Part shown: positions 45,533 through 58,596 of the stretch, piece by piece
How positions within the stretch are numbered: position 1 is the stretch's first letter
Layout of the letters: every line of letters starts with the position of its first letter
Assembly: GCA_026027325.1 (NCBI GenBank)
Contig: JAMSLZ010000004.1
Span: 310,001-374,000, forward strand
Length of the DNA: 64,000 bases
Direction of reading: 5' to 3'
Source of the DNA: Actinomucor elegans
Lineage: Eukaryota > Mucoromycota > Mucoromycetes > Mucorales > Mucoraceae
Notes under the pieces: model-generated
Databases searched by the model: none
What the model was told of the DNA's origin: nothing
The model's input: only the letters and a program-made list of their open reading frames with translations
Made by a program: the position numbers and the translations under genes

Positions 45533-47391
45533 TTAACCAGATACGGCTTCAATGACTGCATTTGAATCGTCGTCGTACTGTTCAACATTCGTTGGCGGCG
45601 GTAGAATAAAGTCTTGTTCATTCACGTAACTGTATTACGGCAAAAGAAAAAAAGAAGGTATTATTATACATGATTTTATTTTTCGGTCTATAAAGAAAAA
45701 AAAAAGTGAGGTATTTACATGAGAGGTTCATCACTGTTTGACAATCTGTTCAAATGCAAATAAACATCAGTGCCATATCTAATACAAGAAACGTTAATCA
45801 TAATAACGAATGTAATATTTCATCATTTTACCCTTCCATAGAAATCAGCTTAAGGTCTCCACCAAAATAACGTGCATACTGTAGAAAAAAAAATATCAAT
45901 ACAATTGGCTTCTCTGACTTTTTGTACCATCCTACCAATCTAGATATAGGTAATCCATATCCGAACCCGGCCATCGGTGCCTTAAAATCGGACTGACTAA
46001 ACTCGGGTTCTAGCTCTTGAGCTTTCGCTGTGGTATACTATAAGCAATAAGAGTTAATTTACTGAGTCATCTACAGACAAAGGCTATATACCATATAAGT
46101 CCAAACAAGAGGAATGCCAGAACGGGGAATTCCTCCACCTTCATCTGAAATCTTGATGGTGATATCTTCTTTGCCATGTGCAATAACCAATTTAATTGGT
46201 GGATATTCGTCTTCATAGTCGCTTCCGTAGCGTTCAACCACAGCACGAAGCGAATTCTTGAGCAATTCAAACAGCATATGGTTCAAATGCGATGGCACAT
46301 ACATAAATTCAATATCACCAGGACAAAACATACGAACTTCTGGTGCCTTGAATAGTCCATAATGTTCCTCGCAAATGAATTTAGCGTTTGCTATCGCGTC
46401 CTGAGCCACATCACGCAGCTTGGTCTTTGTACAAATGACACCCACATAATCCTTTCTACTAGGTCCTCTGTATAATGCAACGTGTTGACCTGACGAATAA
46501 TAATAATAATAAAAAAAAAAAGCTCTACTTTTTAGTTTCCTTTTTTTTTCCCAATTTTTGATATCAAATCCACTTACCAATCAGCATACGAATACCGATA
46601 CGTGACATGTAAAATCGATCCAAAAATCGTTGAATCTCGGTATCAATCAACGGTGAGTTCAAATGATCCTTGTACTCCAAAATACCCTGAGCAACTGTGG
46701 TTACGACTGGATCGTGTCTCGTTTTCACCTGCTGGATGGTTTTAACAAAGTTACTGGTATATTCCACTATCTCTGGTGAACAGTCAATTTGATCAATATT
46801 GTTATAGTATCTATAACCGAGATAATCAGTTACTATGCGTTTATAGAGGTATTTTGTCGTACCTGTGACCAATGGGTACAGAAGGATGGAGAGCGTTATT
46901 GGTAGGTTTGATGATGCGTGCTAGTGATGGGTTGGGTACGCTATGAGGCAGACTTGCTGGTGATCTAGAAACAAGCTGTTCTCTCATTTTGCTGGATATT
47001 TGTGGGGTTTTCAGTTCAATCAAATCTTGGAAAGACTGGGCATACCAGTTCTTGACTTTGACGATAGAAGGCATTTGACTGAGATTGTTTGGTAGCTCAT
47101 CCAACTCTTTTACACGGTGAGCAAGTCGAATAGGCAGCTCCTCTATGAAATAGTATCAGCTTTCTGTATTGATTCATCAGCTGCAATCATTTTTACCATG
47201 CAAAAATTGGCTTGCTTTAAACAATGTGCCTTGTGAAGGTTTCTGACCTACATTTAATAATCAATATCTCAACAAAATACCATTGACGGATCCTTACCAA
47301 ACATGACCATTTGCCTTAGAGAGACGCCTGTTTGAGGAAACTTTGCAAAGTACTTGATCTTATCATAGAGTTGTGGCGTAAGTTGAAACAT
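45533..47391 (-). CDS. PKP1: Mitochondrial pyruvate dehydrogen­ase kinase
   Basis: Phosphorylates and switches off the E1 subunit of pyruvate dehydrogenase in the mitochondrial matrix. Nine exons (47391-47298, 47247-47197, 47142-46863, 46810-46578, 46489-46092, 46037-45936, 45878-45832, 45778-45719, 45629-45533) sum to 453 residues. The four-helix N-terminal domain includes [31 protein letters not shown], NVxxWY-like [11 protein letters not shown] and [15 protein letters not shown]. The GHKL ATPase part shows the N-box [17 protein letters not shown]1 box [12 protein letters not shown] and G2 box [21 protein letters not shown]. It ends with an acidic tail after LPPPT. The start is close to the conserved FAKFPQTG segment, so any targeting signal is very short. 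PDK is favoured over branched-chain kinase by overall pattern. Confidence 0.94.
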
Positions 47392-47590
47392 ATTCAAAAA
47401 TGAAAAAAAAAGGAAAAGAAGAAGGAAAAAGAAAAGAAAAGAAAAGGCAATTTAAATGAGTCACTGGTATTAAAGACAGCAGAGGAGGCCCATACCCAAT
47501 CACATGTATTAAGTTGATTACCCCACATTCTAACCACTGAATGAAGCCCGTACAGACCCGTATGTTACACACAAATGGCTTTTTATTTTC

Positions 47591-49641
47591 TTAATCATCT
47601 TTTTTATCGCCATGAATAACGCTGAAGTTACGTATCAGCAAGTTGAATAACGACCCAAAGAATAATGCTATTACTGTACAGGTCAATGTAATCACATTAT
47701 ACGGCATACTAAAGTCTGGCGTAGGCAGACTAACCAGCAATGTATCAGTATAGATACGCATAGGTTCACCAAAGAGACTACCCAAAAAGAAATAAGTATC
47801 ATTCATGTAATTCCATCATAGTCACTTACATGAGTCCATTTCCATTGTCCTGTTCAGGGATCCAAGCGGTGATCACAGAAGACCTATGTACAGTGAAAAA
47901 GTCGGTAAGTCGAATTTCTCACGCTAAAGCACCCGAATCGTTTACCCGACATCGAAACCACGGTTAGCGTCAGGCCTATGCTCAGTGTATTTCAAAAACA
48001 CCTTTTCAAAATCCATAGAAAGCGTCACAACTGAATCTGCTGGCAGTAGTATCTCGCATTCCAACGTGGTTGGCCTTCCTCGATCAATAGCAGGTTGATA
48101 ATACATCTGTTGGATGATATCATCTGCAGTGTGATTCCCGATAATTTCGACTTTAAGTGTATGCAGATAAAGCTTAAGGTACCAAGGCATTGAATCATAA
48201 TAAGTCACTGGCATAGCAGTTTCTTTGTTGCGATTATGAATCGTAACTTTTAATCCACCTCTTTCTTGGCCATAGCCAGTAAAATAACGCTCTGCGTAAA
48301 TCATGGGCTGCACGGGTTCAAGGGCTACGACACACTACTTAATGGCCATTGGATCATTTTTGAACTTCATGCTACTTACGGTATAGAAATGCATCTTGAT
48401 TCCAGGTCATTCGAATATCTAATGGTTCAGTTAGATGATACACTGCAACCTTATTCTCTTGTTTTGTCATAGGTTTCAGCTCGTATTGGTCACCAGCATT
48501 GACCAAATCTACCAGGACTTTGCTTTCTTTAGCTAACGGACAAGCTTTTTTCAATTGACGGTCAAATACGCTTTCCAAAGACCAGTCTATCATCGACAGT
48601 TGAATAATTTACGATATTGCGTATATGAATATGTTTACCTCTTCTACTTGTATCTCTAACTGGATCCATAACCGATGTTACAGTTTGTTTCAATTCTAAT
48701 TCGCGTTCAGTGCAGGCATCATCCTATAGGTTCATTATTAGAATGACCGCCAAAAAAAAAAGAAGCCAAAATTGTTCCAAATTTTCTTACAATACATATG
48801 GATTTGGCATGAATAGCCATTGAGTGAAAGTTGGAATTGTATATTCTATGAGGATTCAATAATACAGATATACCGGACTAGAAAGAGAGAAGAAATAAAT
48901 TAGTCTCTATCTCCAGGCGAACAAATAAAACTTACTTTTGCTTTACAAGGCAATAGCTTGATCCAAGGAGTTAAATTCTCGGTACAAACATTTTCATGAG
49001 GTAAAGAACCATATCTCAATTGCTGATGCGTTGTATCTCCTGCTGTTGACCGAAAAGATAGCCTTGGTTCAGTTGTAATTGTCTCATCAATAAAGTTGAG
49101 TGAAGCACAGAAGAGACCCGATAATGTGTTGGTCAATGACTTCCAATGACTATCGACGCTATAGTAGCAAAACATATCAGCCTCTACACATATTGTATCC
49201 GATTATTCCATTACTTGGCTGAGTCTTTCATCCAAGCCCATAATTCTACACCAGTACCAGCTGATAAAGTTGGTGGATATCCCCATTCTTCATAATTCCA
49301 TCGTCCCTGTGTAAAAGATAGATGCATTTCACGTACATTGTATGACTGAAGCACTTCACCAATGGCTTTTGGGTATAATCCATAATCCAAAACTATGCAA
49401 ATTCAAGAAAACCAGTTGGATATTATCATTTTTCATTGAATATATATATCGTCTTACAAGCTGCATTGGGTTTGGTATTGGCTTTGACGCGCGTGGTGAA
49501 TTCAAAATGGGCCAATAGTTTACCATCAGGCAAATCACGAAGGGTTAAATCTTCGTTGTACTCTTCAAAAGCACGGTCTGACAGCTGGCCTCTGACTGCC
49601 GCGGCACAAAAACAGAGGCTGAAGAATACAAATGTTCTCAT
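47591..49641 (-). CDS. GPI16: GPI transamidase component PIG-T
   Basis: Lumenal subunit of the ER complex that attaches GPI anchors to proteins. Nine exons (49641-49458, 49392-49215, 49158-48936, 48877-48791, 48723-48639, 48586-48380, 48324-47946, 47883-47830, 47777-47591) give 527 residues. Signal peptide [19 protein letters not shown]; then [42 protein letters not shown] (the family hallmark), [45 protein letters not shown], and a single C-terminal membrane helix ([19 protein letters not shown]). The [11 protein letters not shown] cysteine corresponds to the one disulphide-linked to the protease subunit Gpi8 in relatives. Tandem with PDK, same strand, 199 bp apart. Confidence 0.95.
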
Positions 49642-52002
49642 TAGTATAGAAAAAAAGGAATAGTTATCAACAACTGAAGGTATCTTATTGATAAGGCGCG
49701 CTGAGAGTGGAGTTTTAATGAATTCTTAATAAGCACAGTAGGCCTAGACGCTGATCACTATGATTCTCATGAACAAACACAGCAGCCAGCTCAAATATTG
49801 ATATATAGCATCAATAACAGCCAACTCCTCGTTGTGGATATCAATACTGTCTAGATACAGACCATAGAAATCACGCAGCTTTTTTTTTTCAAAAAAAACG
49901 CGATAATACCAAATGAGCAACTCCTTTTCTTTGGCGAATAATAGACGCTAAATATGAATTCTTTGGGCTTCATAAATCAGAGTTTTGTAGCAAAAACTAG
50001 CAATCTCAATATAGATGACAGTAATGGCTTCTACACAAAACAAATACTACAACTCAATAAGTCGATTTTTACTATACCGGTGCTGGTCTCTCTTTTGCCA
50101 ATTTATTCTGGACATAACTTCATTCCTCCTTTGAACATGTTTCCGACACTATACTCATTCACCATTTTATCATTGCACAAGAAACGTCGAATGCCAAAAC
50201 GGATTCAACTACTCAAGGTCTTCATGTGGTAAACGCGCATAGCTATATATCTGAGTCATACAACTGCCGATTCATCCATCAGTTCAAGACTTTATTCGAG
50301 TGTACATTTGTATTCATTGATAGAAAATACTCTCGATAATGCACTTGTTGATTGATTTTAACGTCCATTATTATATCCTTTTGAACAAGCAATATGACAA
50401 TTTTCACGGCATACTTTATTTAATGCTGTTAATGACTGATATCTTGACTGTGCCAACAGTACAGCGATATGATATCAGCTATGTCTTTCTGGCATCATGC
50501 AACTATGTGGTATTTAATATATTTCAAGTTGTGCAATAGAATTGTACAGTGAAAAACTTGAGAATATGATGCGAAACTTTGAGCTTAAAGCATTTGGAAG
50601 GATGTTACTCTAAATTAACTTGGATTGTCCTGAAGATTCCGATATCCCTCTTGTTTTTACATCGGCCACCAATATTCAACGCTTCAATTATTGGCTCCTC
50701 GAGTGATTCCATTTCTCGCAACACCATTCCCTCATATATGAATACGTCCTCCGTGTCTATCCTTTTGAGCCATGGTGCCTGCACTAATACTGTTGTAGAG
50801 CTTACTAAACTTTGACTTCACTGCAGCCTCAATGCTGTTGCAAATCTTTGTAGAGAATGGAGCGAAGGGCTTAGTGTCTTCAGAATACGTACTGGGAAGC
50901 GACAGGCTTAACCGTATGACCTTGTTGCTCATAATTTAATTGATGCACCCAAAAAAAAATGTACGTGGTAACTGATGCTGATTGGAATGACCCTAGATTT
51001 GATGTTCTGTACCATTTATATAAAACAGCAATAGAAGTGTACCTGCATAGGCCATTTGTGTAATCGTGGCTAGTTATATAACTAATTTTTTTTTGTCTCG
51101 TTAATTATACTTGTACTCAACTAATTACAGTCATTTAAAGAAGCATCTCACTTGCCACTATTTATCCCTCAACGTTCCCTCTCACCTTTTCTGATTGAAA
51201 TCCAAAATGTCCCAGCGGCACCCCATTCCTACAAAAATTGATCAATTACTCTCTGAACGTTATCAGATTGTGCAAGACCCTATCTGTTATATTGATTTTT
51301 GATGCTCATAAAGTTTCACTAATTAATCTTGGGCTTTACTTCTCAGATCAAAAAACTTGGCTATTCTACATTCCGTGTACCATTTGAGCCAGATTGTTAT
51401 ATCCGGCATTAAAGTCAAAGGATATAGCTAAAAGTAACAGCAAAAGAATAGCAGAAAATGAAATCGACTATCCTGTAATGAAATATACTATAATTTTTAT
51501 TCACAACTCAAAAGTAGGTCTTCTTTATATACATTTCATTAACGCTTGTAGTGTGTAGCATTTAATCTACATAATAGTACGGCCAAAAAGCCTCAAATCA
51601 CTAAATAACAATTTGATTGGAAATTTTTAGCTAAATTCTGATTCCGTACCAGTAATATTACATTCTTAGACGAAGTTACTAGTTAAGCCAATCATATTAC
51701 AATCTCACTACACCCGCCTGAAGGCAGACCTGATTCATCAATAATCACAGTTGATCTCGATGACTTTAGATATCTAAAGGGAAAATGCCTTAGGGATGGC
51801 CCAATAAGCATATTTTAATAGCTGATTTCCGCTTCGATGAGTCAATACACATATCGTATTATCTGCATAGATGCAATTGGTATATCATTGAATAATGACA
51901 AAAAGTAAGACCATCACATGAGAAAGCGGAACTTCTATTCTGTAAAACCTTTTATTTTATTTTATTTTATTTATCTTTTTTTTCTTTGCTGTCAAATTAA
52001 GC
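49642..52002. other. 2.4 kb spacer
   Basis: No recognisable complete gene. Two weak coding-like stretches: 50750-50932 (-), starting MSNKVIRLSLSLPSTYSEDT, and 51208-51302 (+), MSQRHPIPTKIDQLLSERYQ, which stops after 31 codons. Both could be 5' ends of decayed genes. T9/A8 complementary runs at 49881-49898 could form a small hairpin. Confidence 0.4.
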
Positions 52003-54068
52003 ATGATTATGCAATCAATGCACAGGATGCTTTATAGCAAAGCGTCACACGTTCCACAGCGAAGTATATAGATACGTTTACGGCCATAACCACTGACTAA
52101 CCTTGATATTATAGCTTATTCTACTCAACCTTTCTCAATCTATATTCATTGGCCCTACTGTGAAAGGCAATTCAATGATTAATTTATTCGAGATCTCTGT
52201 ATTGACATGTTTAATTTAGTAAATGTACATACTGCAATTTCAACAAGTTTGTCAATCCCAAAGATCCTCCTCACGATCGGCTTGTCAAAGCCATGATAAC
52301 CGAACTAGAGTATTTCTTGACTAACCCAAAATATCAACTGAACCATCGAAAGTTACATTCGATATATTTTGGCGGTGGTACACCGAGTAAGTTTGCCAGA
52401 TGGGTCTCTCGTCTGCTTATTGACTAACTATCTATACCACTGTAGGTCTGGCAAAGGTATTGCTGGAAACGAGTACAAACTGAGGGTGTCTCATCAATTT
52501 ACATAGCCATCATCTATTGCTGCGATATTAAAAGCTATAGATCAGCATGTGGGTATACGAAAAGATATAGAAATTACCATGGAAGCCAATCCTACTGTAA
52601 GCAAAAAGCCGTGTGCACTTTATGTTGTTAGCTCACTTACACTCCAATCAAGTCAGTAGAGCTTTCAAAGCTGAGCGGGTTTCGAAAAGCTGGTGTTAAT
52701 AGGCTATCATTGGGTATTCAATCTTTCAATACCGAGGATCTCAAAATGCTGGGTCGAGATCATACTGGAGTAGAAGCACTCAAAGCATTATCGATGGCCA
52801 AAGAGATATTCCATAGAGAAAGAGTTACGTTCGATTTGATTTATGCTCGTCCTGGTCAAACAACCAAAAGTAAGAAACCAGTGTGCTAAGTATCTGGATA
52901 CTGACATACAACGCTTTGTAGATTGGATCAACGAGTTAAAAGTACGTGTATATGTACATGTAGTATGCATTTCTCAAACCATGTAACCTGTAGCAAGCAT
53001 TGGATATAGCAGGCGATCATTTGTCAATGTACCAACTTACAGTGGAAAAAAGTACACCGTAAGTTAAAATTTGCGGAAAGCACAACCTGGTCAGTGAATC
53101 TTATGAATGAAATTCTAGTTTACATAAGCAATCGATCAAAGGGCTCTTGCCCACCATCCCTGATCCAGATACCGCTGCTGATATGTATGAAGAAACAGTA
53201 AAAATAGCAAGAGACTATGGTTATACACATTACGAAGTTTCGAGCTATGCTAAAAACGAACAAGCGATCAGTCGACACAACTTTTCTTATTGGCAAGGGA
53301 TGGATTATTTAGGTTTGCTGCTATACAAACTACTAACTGAATATGGTAGATTAAATATGCTTGATATGTAGGTATTGGGCCAGGAGCACATGGACGATTG
53401 ACAGATTTTGAAGTGAATCGGCGTGTGCGTACTTTTGGTGTAAGTCCATTAAAACAAGATGTATATACAATTGACTTTAAATTAACAAATGGTTATAGGA
53501 ATTTCATCCTGATAAATATATGGCGCTTTGCGAAGCAGAAGGTGAAGGGTAAGCATCCATTGCAATCGTCGAAATGAATGTGTCTATTTAGCATATTTCT
53601 ATAGAATTCGCAAACTAGTACCTATCCCTGTAAACACCATGGTTGAGGTAATTGAGCCAGAAAAAAAAAATCCAGCGTAGACTGGCTTACCGTCCTTAAC
53701 TACAGGAATTAATTGTGTTTGGAATGCGAACGCGTATGGGTGTTCCAAGGTCAAGGTTTTCTGCAATGACTGGTGGCAAAGTATTAGACAAGGTAAGTTT
53801 TGCATTTAGAACACGTATCAATGTCAACCACCGTATTACATGATAGACTTTAGATAAAGAAGCACTTGATATGTTCATCAAGTATGGGTTTCTTGTAGAT
53901 GATGATACTATCCAGGACGATCAAATGGAAAACTATACGCCAAAAGAACTTAGATCAGAATGGGAGAATCAAGGGGGAATAAGGCCGACTGAGGCTGGTC
54001 TGGAAAGAATCGATTACATATTACCTAGGCTATTGAACCGAAAGCCTATTAGTAGTATTGAAGAATAA
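52003..54068 (+). CDS. hemW: HemW-type radical SAM protein (coproporphyrinogen oxidase-like, RSAD1)
   Basis: Radical SAM protein; HemW relatives bind and transfer haem and are not true CPO enzymes. Fourteen exons (52003-52063, 52115-52166, 52220-52386, 52446-52456, 52507-52596, 52653-52869, 52922-52941, 52994-53058, 53119-53312, 53372-53439, 53499-53548, 53605-53647, 53706-53792, 53847-54068) total 448 residues in frame. The N-terminus (MIMQSMHRMLYSKASHVPQR) looks like a mitochondrial presequence. Motifs: SIYIHWPYC with cluster cysteines CESKCTYC (residues ~36-43), YFGGGTPS, EANPTSVELSKL, GVNRLSLGIQSF, LIYARPGQTT, HYEVSSYAK, RHNFSYWQG and GIGPGAHGR. Exon 4 is only 11 nt and exon 7 is 20 nt. 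Intron 2 (52167-52219) appears to be GC-AG. Four in-frame ATGs start the presequence; the first is used. Confidence 0.93.
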
Positions 54069-54176
54069 TGATATGATTTATTACAGGTCATATAGTTTAT
54101 GAATAAAAAATTATAACTCTTTTATACTTTATGCAGTGAAGCAGTAACAATGAAGGTATTAAAATGATGCATTCTA

Positions 54177-56188
54177 TTAAAGCTTGCTTGAGATCAAAGC
54201 TTCCATGTATTGGGGAATTGGTATATTCCAGCTCTTAAGTAGGGTCAATAACTTGAATAAATTTAACTGGATGTTTTGAATGAGCTTGCCAACAAATGTT
54301 AATTCCTAATGTTTTGACATAACATGAGCCATTGTATGATATTTATATATATATATAAACGCATTCAGATAGTTACCTTGGGCAAGAATTTGTCGGTATA
54401 CATTTTTCTAAACACTTTAATTGCGTGAACGCTTTCCGAGAATCGATTAAAGGTGTTGAAAAGTGCAACGATTTCACCTCTTTCAAAGAGATCAGGATTC
54501 TTGATAGGACTAAAAAAGAATTCAATTACAAAGCTTTACTTCAATTCCTCTAATGTACCTACTCTAATGATTTGTCTTCATATGAGAAGAGGACCTTCAA
54601 TGCAGTACCCAAGCCTACAGTTTGCACTTTTCCCCAAAGTCTACATTTTTCGCAACCAACGCAATCCATGATTTGTGATACATTACGGAAATGGTCCTTG
54701 AACTCTTTCTTGAGGATTTGCGCTTCAGGACCCTTGAACATCAAGTTTTCATCGAATGTAGAAGGACAAGAGTCAGCACTCTTGATAAAGTCTTGTACCA
54801 TTAATCTTGTCTTTTCATCTTCTTGAGGATTACCTGTGCGGTATTCATACTTGTCAAGGTAAGGACCAACCTTCTTTACAGCTCTTAAAAGAAGAGCATA
54901 AGTGAAATAGACATTTTGAAGTCTCTCTGGGTGAGAGCCGATTCGATTAACGAAACAATCCAAGTTGGGGCCCTAATGAACCAAATTAGACACTTTTAAA
55001 AGCCATACAAAAAAAAAAAAAAAAAATTACCCATTTGCCAGTTTCTTGATCAAACCATTCGTCACAGATGTGAATAGAGATAGAGGAATGAAGCCCTGAA
55101 ATCAATCGATAATAAACACGTTTTTCCAAACAAACTTCATCATTACTGCCACTTCCTCCATCAGCCTCTTCAGCTAAATCGTTAAGGAATTGGTGCAATT
55201 CGGCCTTGTTATTAGGGACAGGAGCAAATGGAGACACAGGCTTTTTGAACTTGCTGGATTTAACAGGTTTTGTAGGAGCTGATTTAGCACCCAAGTTCAT
55301 AATGTTATTACAGGTTTCACATCCTTCAGTCATTTGGTGCACAATATCAAAACAGTTTTCTTCGTAAATAGCTTTCCACACTCTTCCGGATGATGGACCC
55401 GCATATCCAGTAAATCGTTCAGGGTTCTCGGTCAAATCGATATATACAACGCTATCTGAATCTAATTGATCATCTACTAGGCAGAAATCTTGATCTTTAT
55501 ATGTACATTGCTGCTTGAATGGTTGGAAAAGCTGGTATTTAAAATAATTAATATGGTTGCAGTTACACGCGCTTATGTAATACATTACTGCTCCCTTTGG
55601 AGGCAATTGAATTGCACTCAATGCACGTTTTCTCCAATCAACAGGTAAAACGTTCTACATTAAAAGGGTTACTCTCTAGATCAGCCCATGATTGACAATA
55701 AATACCTCGTCCGTTGTAGCTACAGAACAATCACGGTTTGTGCAAAGTGCGTCTTCGTTCCAGAAAGGACACTCTTTCCAAAGGTTAGCCTAAACATAAC
55801 ATATCAATATCGCTGAAACCCATGCTATCAAAGAAAAACCATACTCTATAGTAGCGGAAAAACTTGCTTTGCACCAAATTTTGTATCTTATCAAAGACCT
55901 CGGACTGAATACTCTCGATACTTTGGTAATCGCAACAAGTGTCTTTTATTTGGCCTTGTGGCTGTATTCAAGAATTGAGTTTCGAGATTGGTTGAAATGG
56001 CGAGATTGTTCAATACTTACATTGCAGTAATCTTTAGGCTCATTGTTTGCTAATATACTTTGAACAAAGTTGACAGGAGCAGGCTCTTGTAAAGGATACT
56101 GTGGCCCTTTGGCTGTATGCTGCAAAGTTGGCAAGATAGCCAACGAGGCTACAGTCAGTGTGTATAGCAATAGTTTTGAAGAACGCAT
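54177..56188 (-). CDS. ERO1: ER oxidoreductin 1
   Basis: FAD enzyme of the ER lumen that reoxidises protein disulphide isomerase and so drives disulphide formation. Exons 56188-56021, 55961-55845, 55789-55706, 55654-55031, 54972-54563, 54509-54377 and 54305-54177 sum to 554 residues. Signal peptide MRSSKLLLYTLTVASLAILP. N-terminal cysteines occur in DYCNPQGQIKDTCCDY and LWKECPFWNEDALCTNRDC; YIDLTENPERFTGYAGPSSGRVWKAIYEENCF is the flavin-binding region (cited here in part); the active CxxCxxC is CVGCEKC at about residues 435-441, in front of RLWGKVQTVGLGTALK. A 57-nt stretch 55532-55588 with GTAATG..CCAG ends is a multiple of three and stop-free, so it may be an intron (535 residues) or exon. 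Convergent with hemW, stops 108 bp apart. Confidence 0.95.
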
Positions 56189-56657
56189 AGTTTTGTTTCG
56201 AGGTTGAAGAAGGAGAGAAAGAAATCGATGGCCTGATTATTTATTGAATTGCGCCCGCCGAAGTTTTGCTTATAAATGAAATTTTATGTACGTGGAAGCT
56301 TCAATTACGTTGGGATTTTGAATAATTTCAGAATCAGATTACAATGAACAATTTGATTGGCTGTTTATGTCTCATTCGATACGTGGAGTGAGGAGATAAT
56401 TCGTCTGGAGAGAGATTCAACCTTAGATACCAACATATTCATTGTACTGTAGTGGAGCACAGGATCCTATAGGTACAGCTGTTTACTCTTACAAACTGTT
56501 TTACAGATGTGGCTATCGACAGAGATCGACTAAGAGATGTCAAGCTTAGTTGTATAAATATGCATACTTTACTGCTAATCATCAGTGGTATAATATTCAT
56601 CTAATAAATAATTGAGTGAATGCAAATATTCATTTTGAACGTAGACTACTAGCCTGA

Positions 56658-56693
56658 ATGGTGCAATATTTGACCGAGATCGGCCGAGAGATC
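56658..56693 (+). repeat. Dispersed short repeat, copy B
   Basis: GTGCAATATTTGACCGAGAT followed by CGGCCGAGAGATC; the closest match to copy A. Confidence 0.6.
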
Positions 56694-57601
56694 AGGAGGT
56701 AGAATATGAGGTAAATTTCAGAAAAAAGCCACGGGTATTCCTTGCAAGTCAAATTATTTTTAGAGGCTATAGACAGCATAATAAAAATGGATATATGTAC
56801 TATATATTGATTATATTCAAGAGTGCATGTAACTATTTCTACGGTTGCATTTGGAAAAAGGAATTTTCGTCAAATAAAACTCCATGTATTAAGGACATGG
56901 ATAATGACCATCATTCGATGCCCAAATAAATGTCAAAGCTGTGCTAGCTTTTATACATATATATATATATCCTCCATAATTATACTGTATAACAATTCAT
57001 TTTTTACTGTCTTTACATGAATAACAGCCCAATGTTTTTTTTTGCTCCAATGCTTCGTGTAACCTGTCAACTCGGATAATATGACCGAGATCACATAGTA
57101 TACTGCACATGTTAGACGAAGATCCTATATTCAGATACTTGTATTTCATTAAGACATTATGCTTATATATATACTTATAGCATACTATATACCTAAAGGT
57201 TTATCTATTCTTTTTTCATATATATGATAGATATTACTTTCTTATTAAAAGTCAAAATACTGTAATACAATGCTACGAATATTCATACACAAGAAGCCTC
57301 GCTAAATCTTATGAATAAGCATTTGGATGAATTCCAGCTTCAAATAAGCATGTATAATTAAATAGAGTGTTTTACGTTGAGTACATATTTGCTTTCATTC
57401 ACCACAGCTATCTAAGGAAAAGTATGCTATAGTATTAATGAAAGGGATTCTCGAAAATAGAGTAATCAGAATCTGCCCATAGTTCAATGTGGTTCATAAA
57501 TTATAAATGTATATAAGTTTGATTTGTCCTTTCCTTTATATATATACATATATTGTATATATTACATACAATATGGATGTATTATCGAGAGTAACGCCAT
57601 T

Positions 57602-57990
57602 ATAATGCTAACCACGATTATCTCCAATATGATACTTGGTATGAACGAGTACTGGAGGAATGAGGAAATATTTAGATTTACTGGAAACAAATTCGTTGCT
57701 TTCGATTGGTTTGATTATTTGATTGCGTTATCGATGATGCAAACCAGTCCTATTGGTACTGTCCTGAATGCAGAAAACGCTCTAGGAGATTTAACCAAGG
57801 GTATGCCTTTGAAGTTCTCACAAGTATATCCGCCCATTGTCCTATGCAACATATTACGCCGGGTTTAATCCCGACAAAATTAAACAATAAGAAAACTGTA
57901 TCATACCCATTAATGATGATGAAAGCTACAATGGCAATATATCTGTGAATAGCCTTGCTCCACTTGATACATTAGAAAAGTTATAGCAAT
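57602..57990 (+). pseudogene. Unidentified coding-like relic
   Basis: An open stretch to 57868 reads MNEYWRNEEIFRFTGNKFVA then FDWFDYLIALSMMQTSPIGT and LGDLTKGMPLKFSQVYPP. Beyond it, after frame changes, is SYNGNISVNSLAPLDTLEKL with stops. The amino-acid pattern looks protein-like, but I recognise no family and cannot extend it with splice sites. Probably the remnant of a repeat-borne gene. Confidence 0.35.
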
Positions 57991-58596
57991 AATACTGATG
58001 TAGGATTAACTGCATGGCTTCCGTAATACTGATCAGAAAAAGTCGGTAACATCAAGAAGGTTAGACTATTGGCTCTACCACATGAAGACAATACTAGTGA
58101 TCCTGAGTTTGAAGGAGTTTATTTTATCAAAAGCACTATGAGTCGCTTACTCGTGGCTATGCAATGTACTTTGGTAATACTGATATCCTATATGCAATTA
58201 CAAAATATCGATATGATGCTCACAATGGATGTTTTATCCATGTATACAAGTTATATACCGCTTTGTACTGTAATAGATATATTATTTAGACTAGTTTACT
58301 ATTTACAACCTATTGTATGTACATCTGGAAGTGAACTGACAAAGTATTAAAAGATCAGCAGTGAGCTGTGATTTCCAAAACTACACTTGCGTGTTTGATC
58401 ATTTTTTAGCCAAGACCATTCATGTGTATTAGATAAATTTTCTACTTAAGAAACAGTCTTATTTATTGTATGGTAAGCGGAAAAGGAGGCATTGCTTCTT
58501 TTTAAGTGATATACGTTGTAATTTACAGAATTTGGATGTGCAGGAAGAGCTGATAAGATCAAATGAGGCTATCGATATTGCATTTTCATAGCATGT

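Larger units (their letters stand above)
56189..58596. other. 2.4 kb spacer with relics
   Basis: ERO1 promoter at the left, then dispersed-repeat copy B, AT-rich DNA with TA-rich patches, and coding-like remnants at 57600-57990 and 58070-58360 (+). A complete gene cannot be assembled. Confidence 0.45.

Noticed and set aside
49954..50232. 92-codon plus-strand frame
   Set aside because: No homology, no splice-linked extension, and a composition typical of AT-rich spacer.
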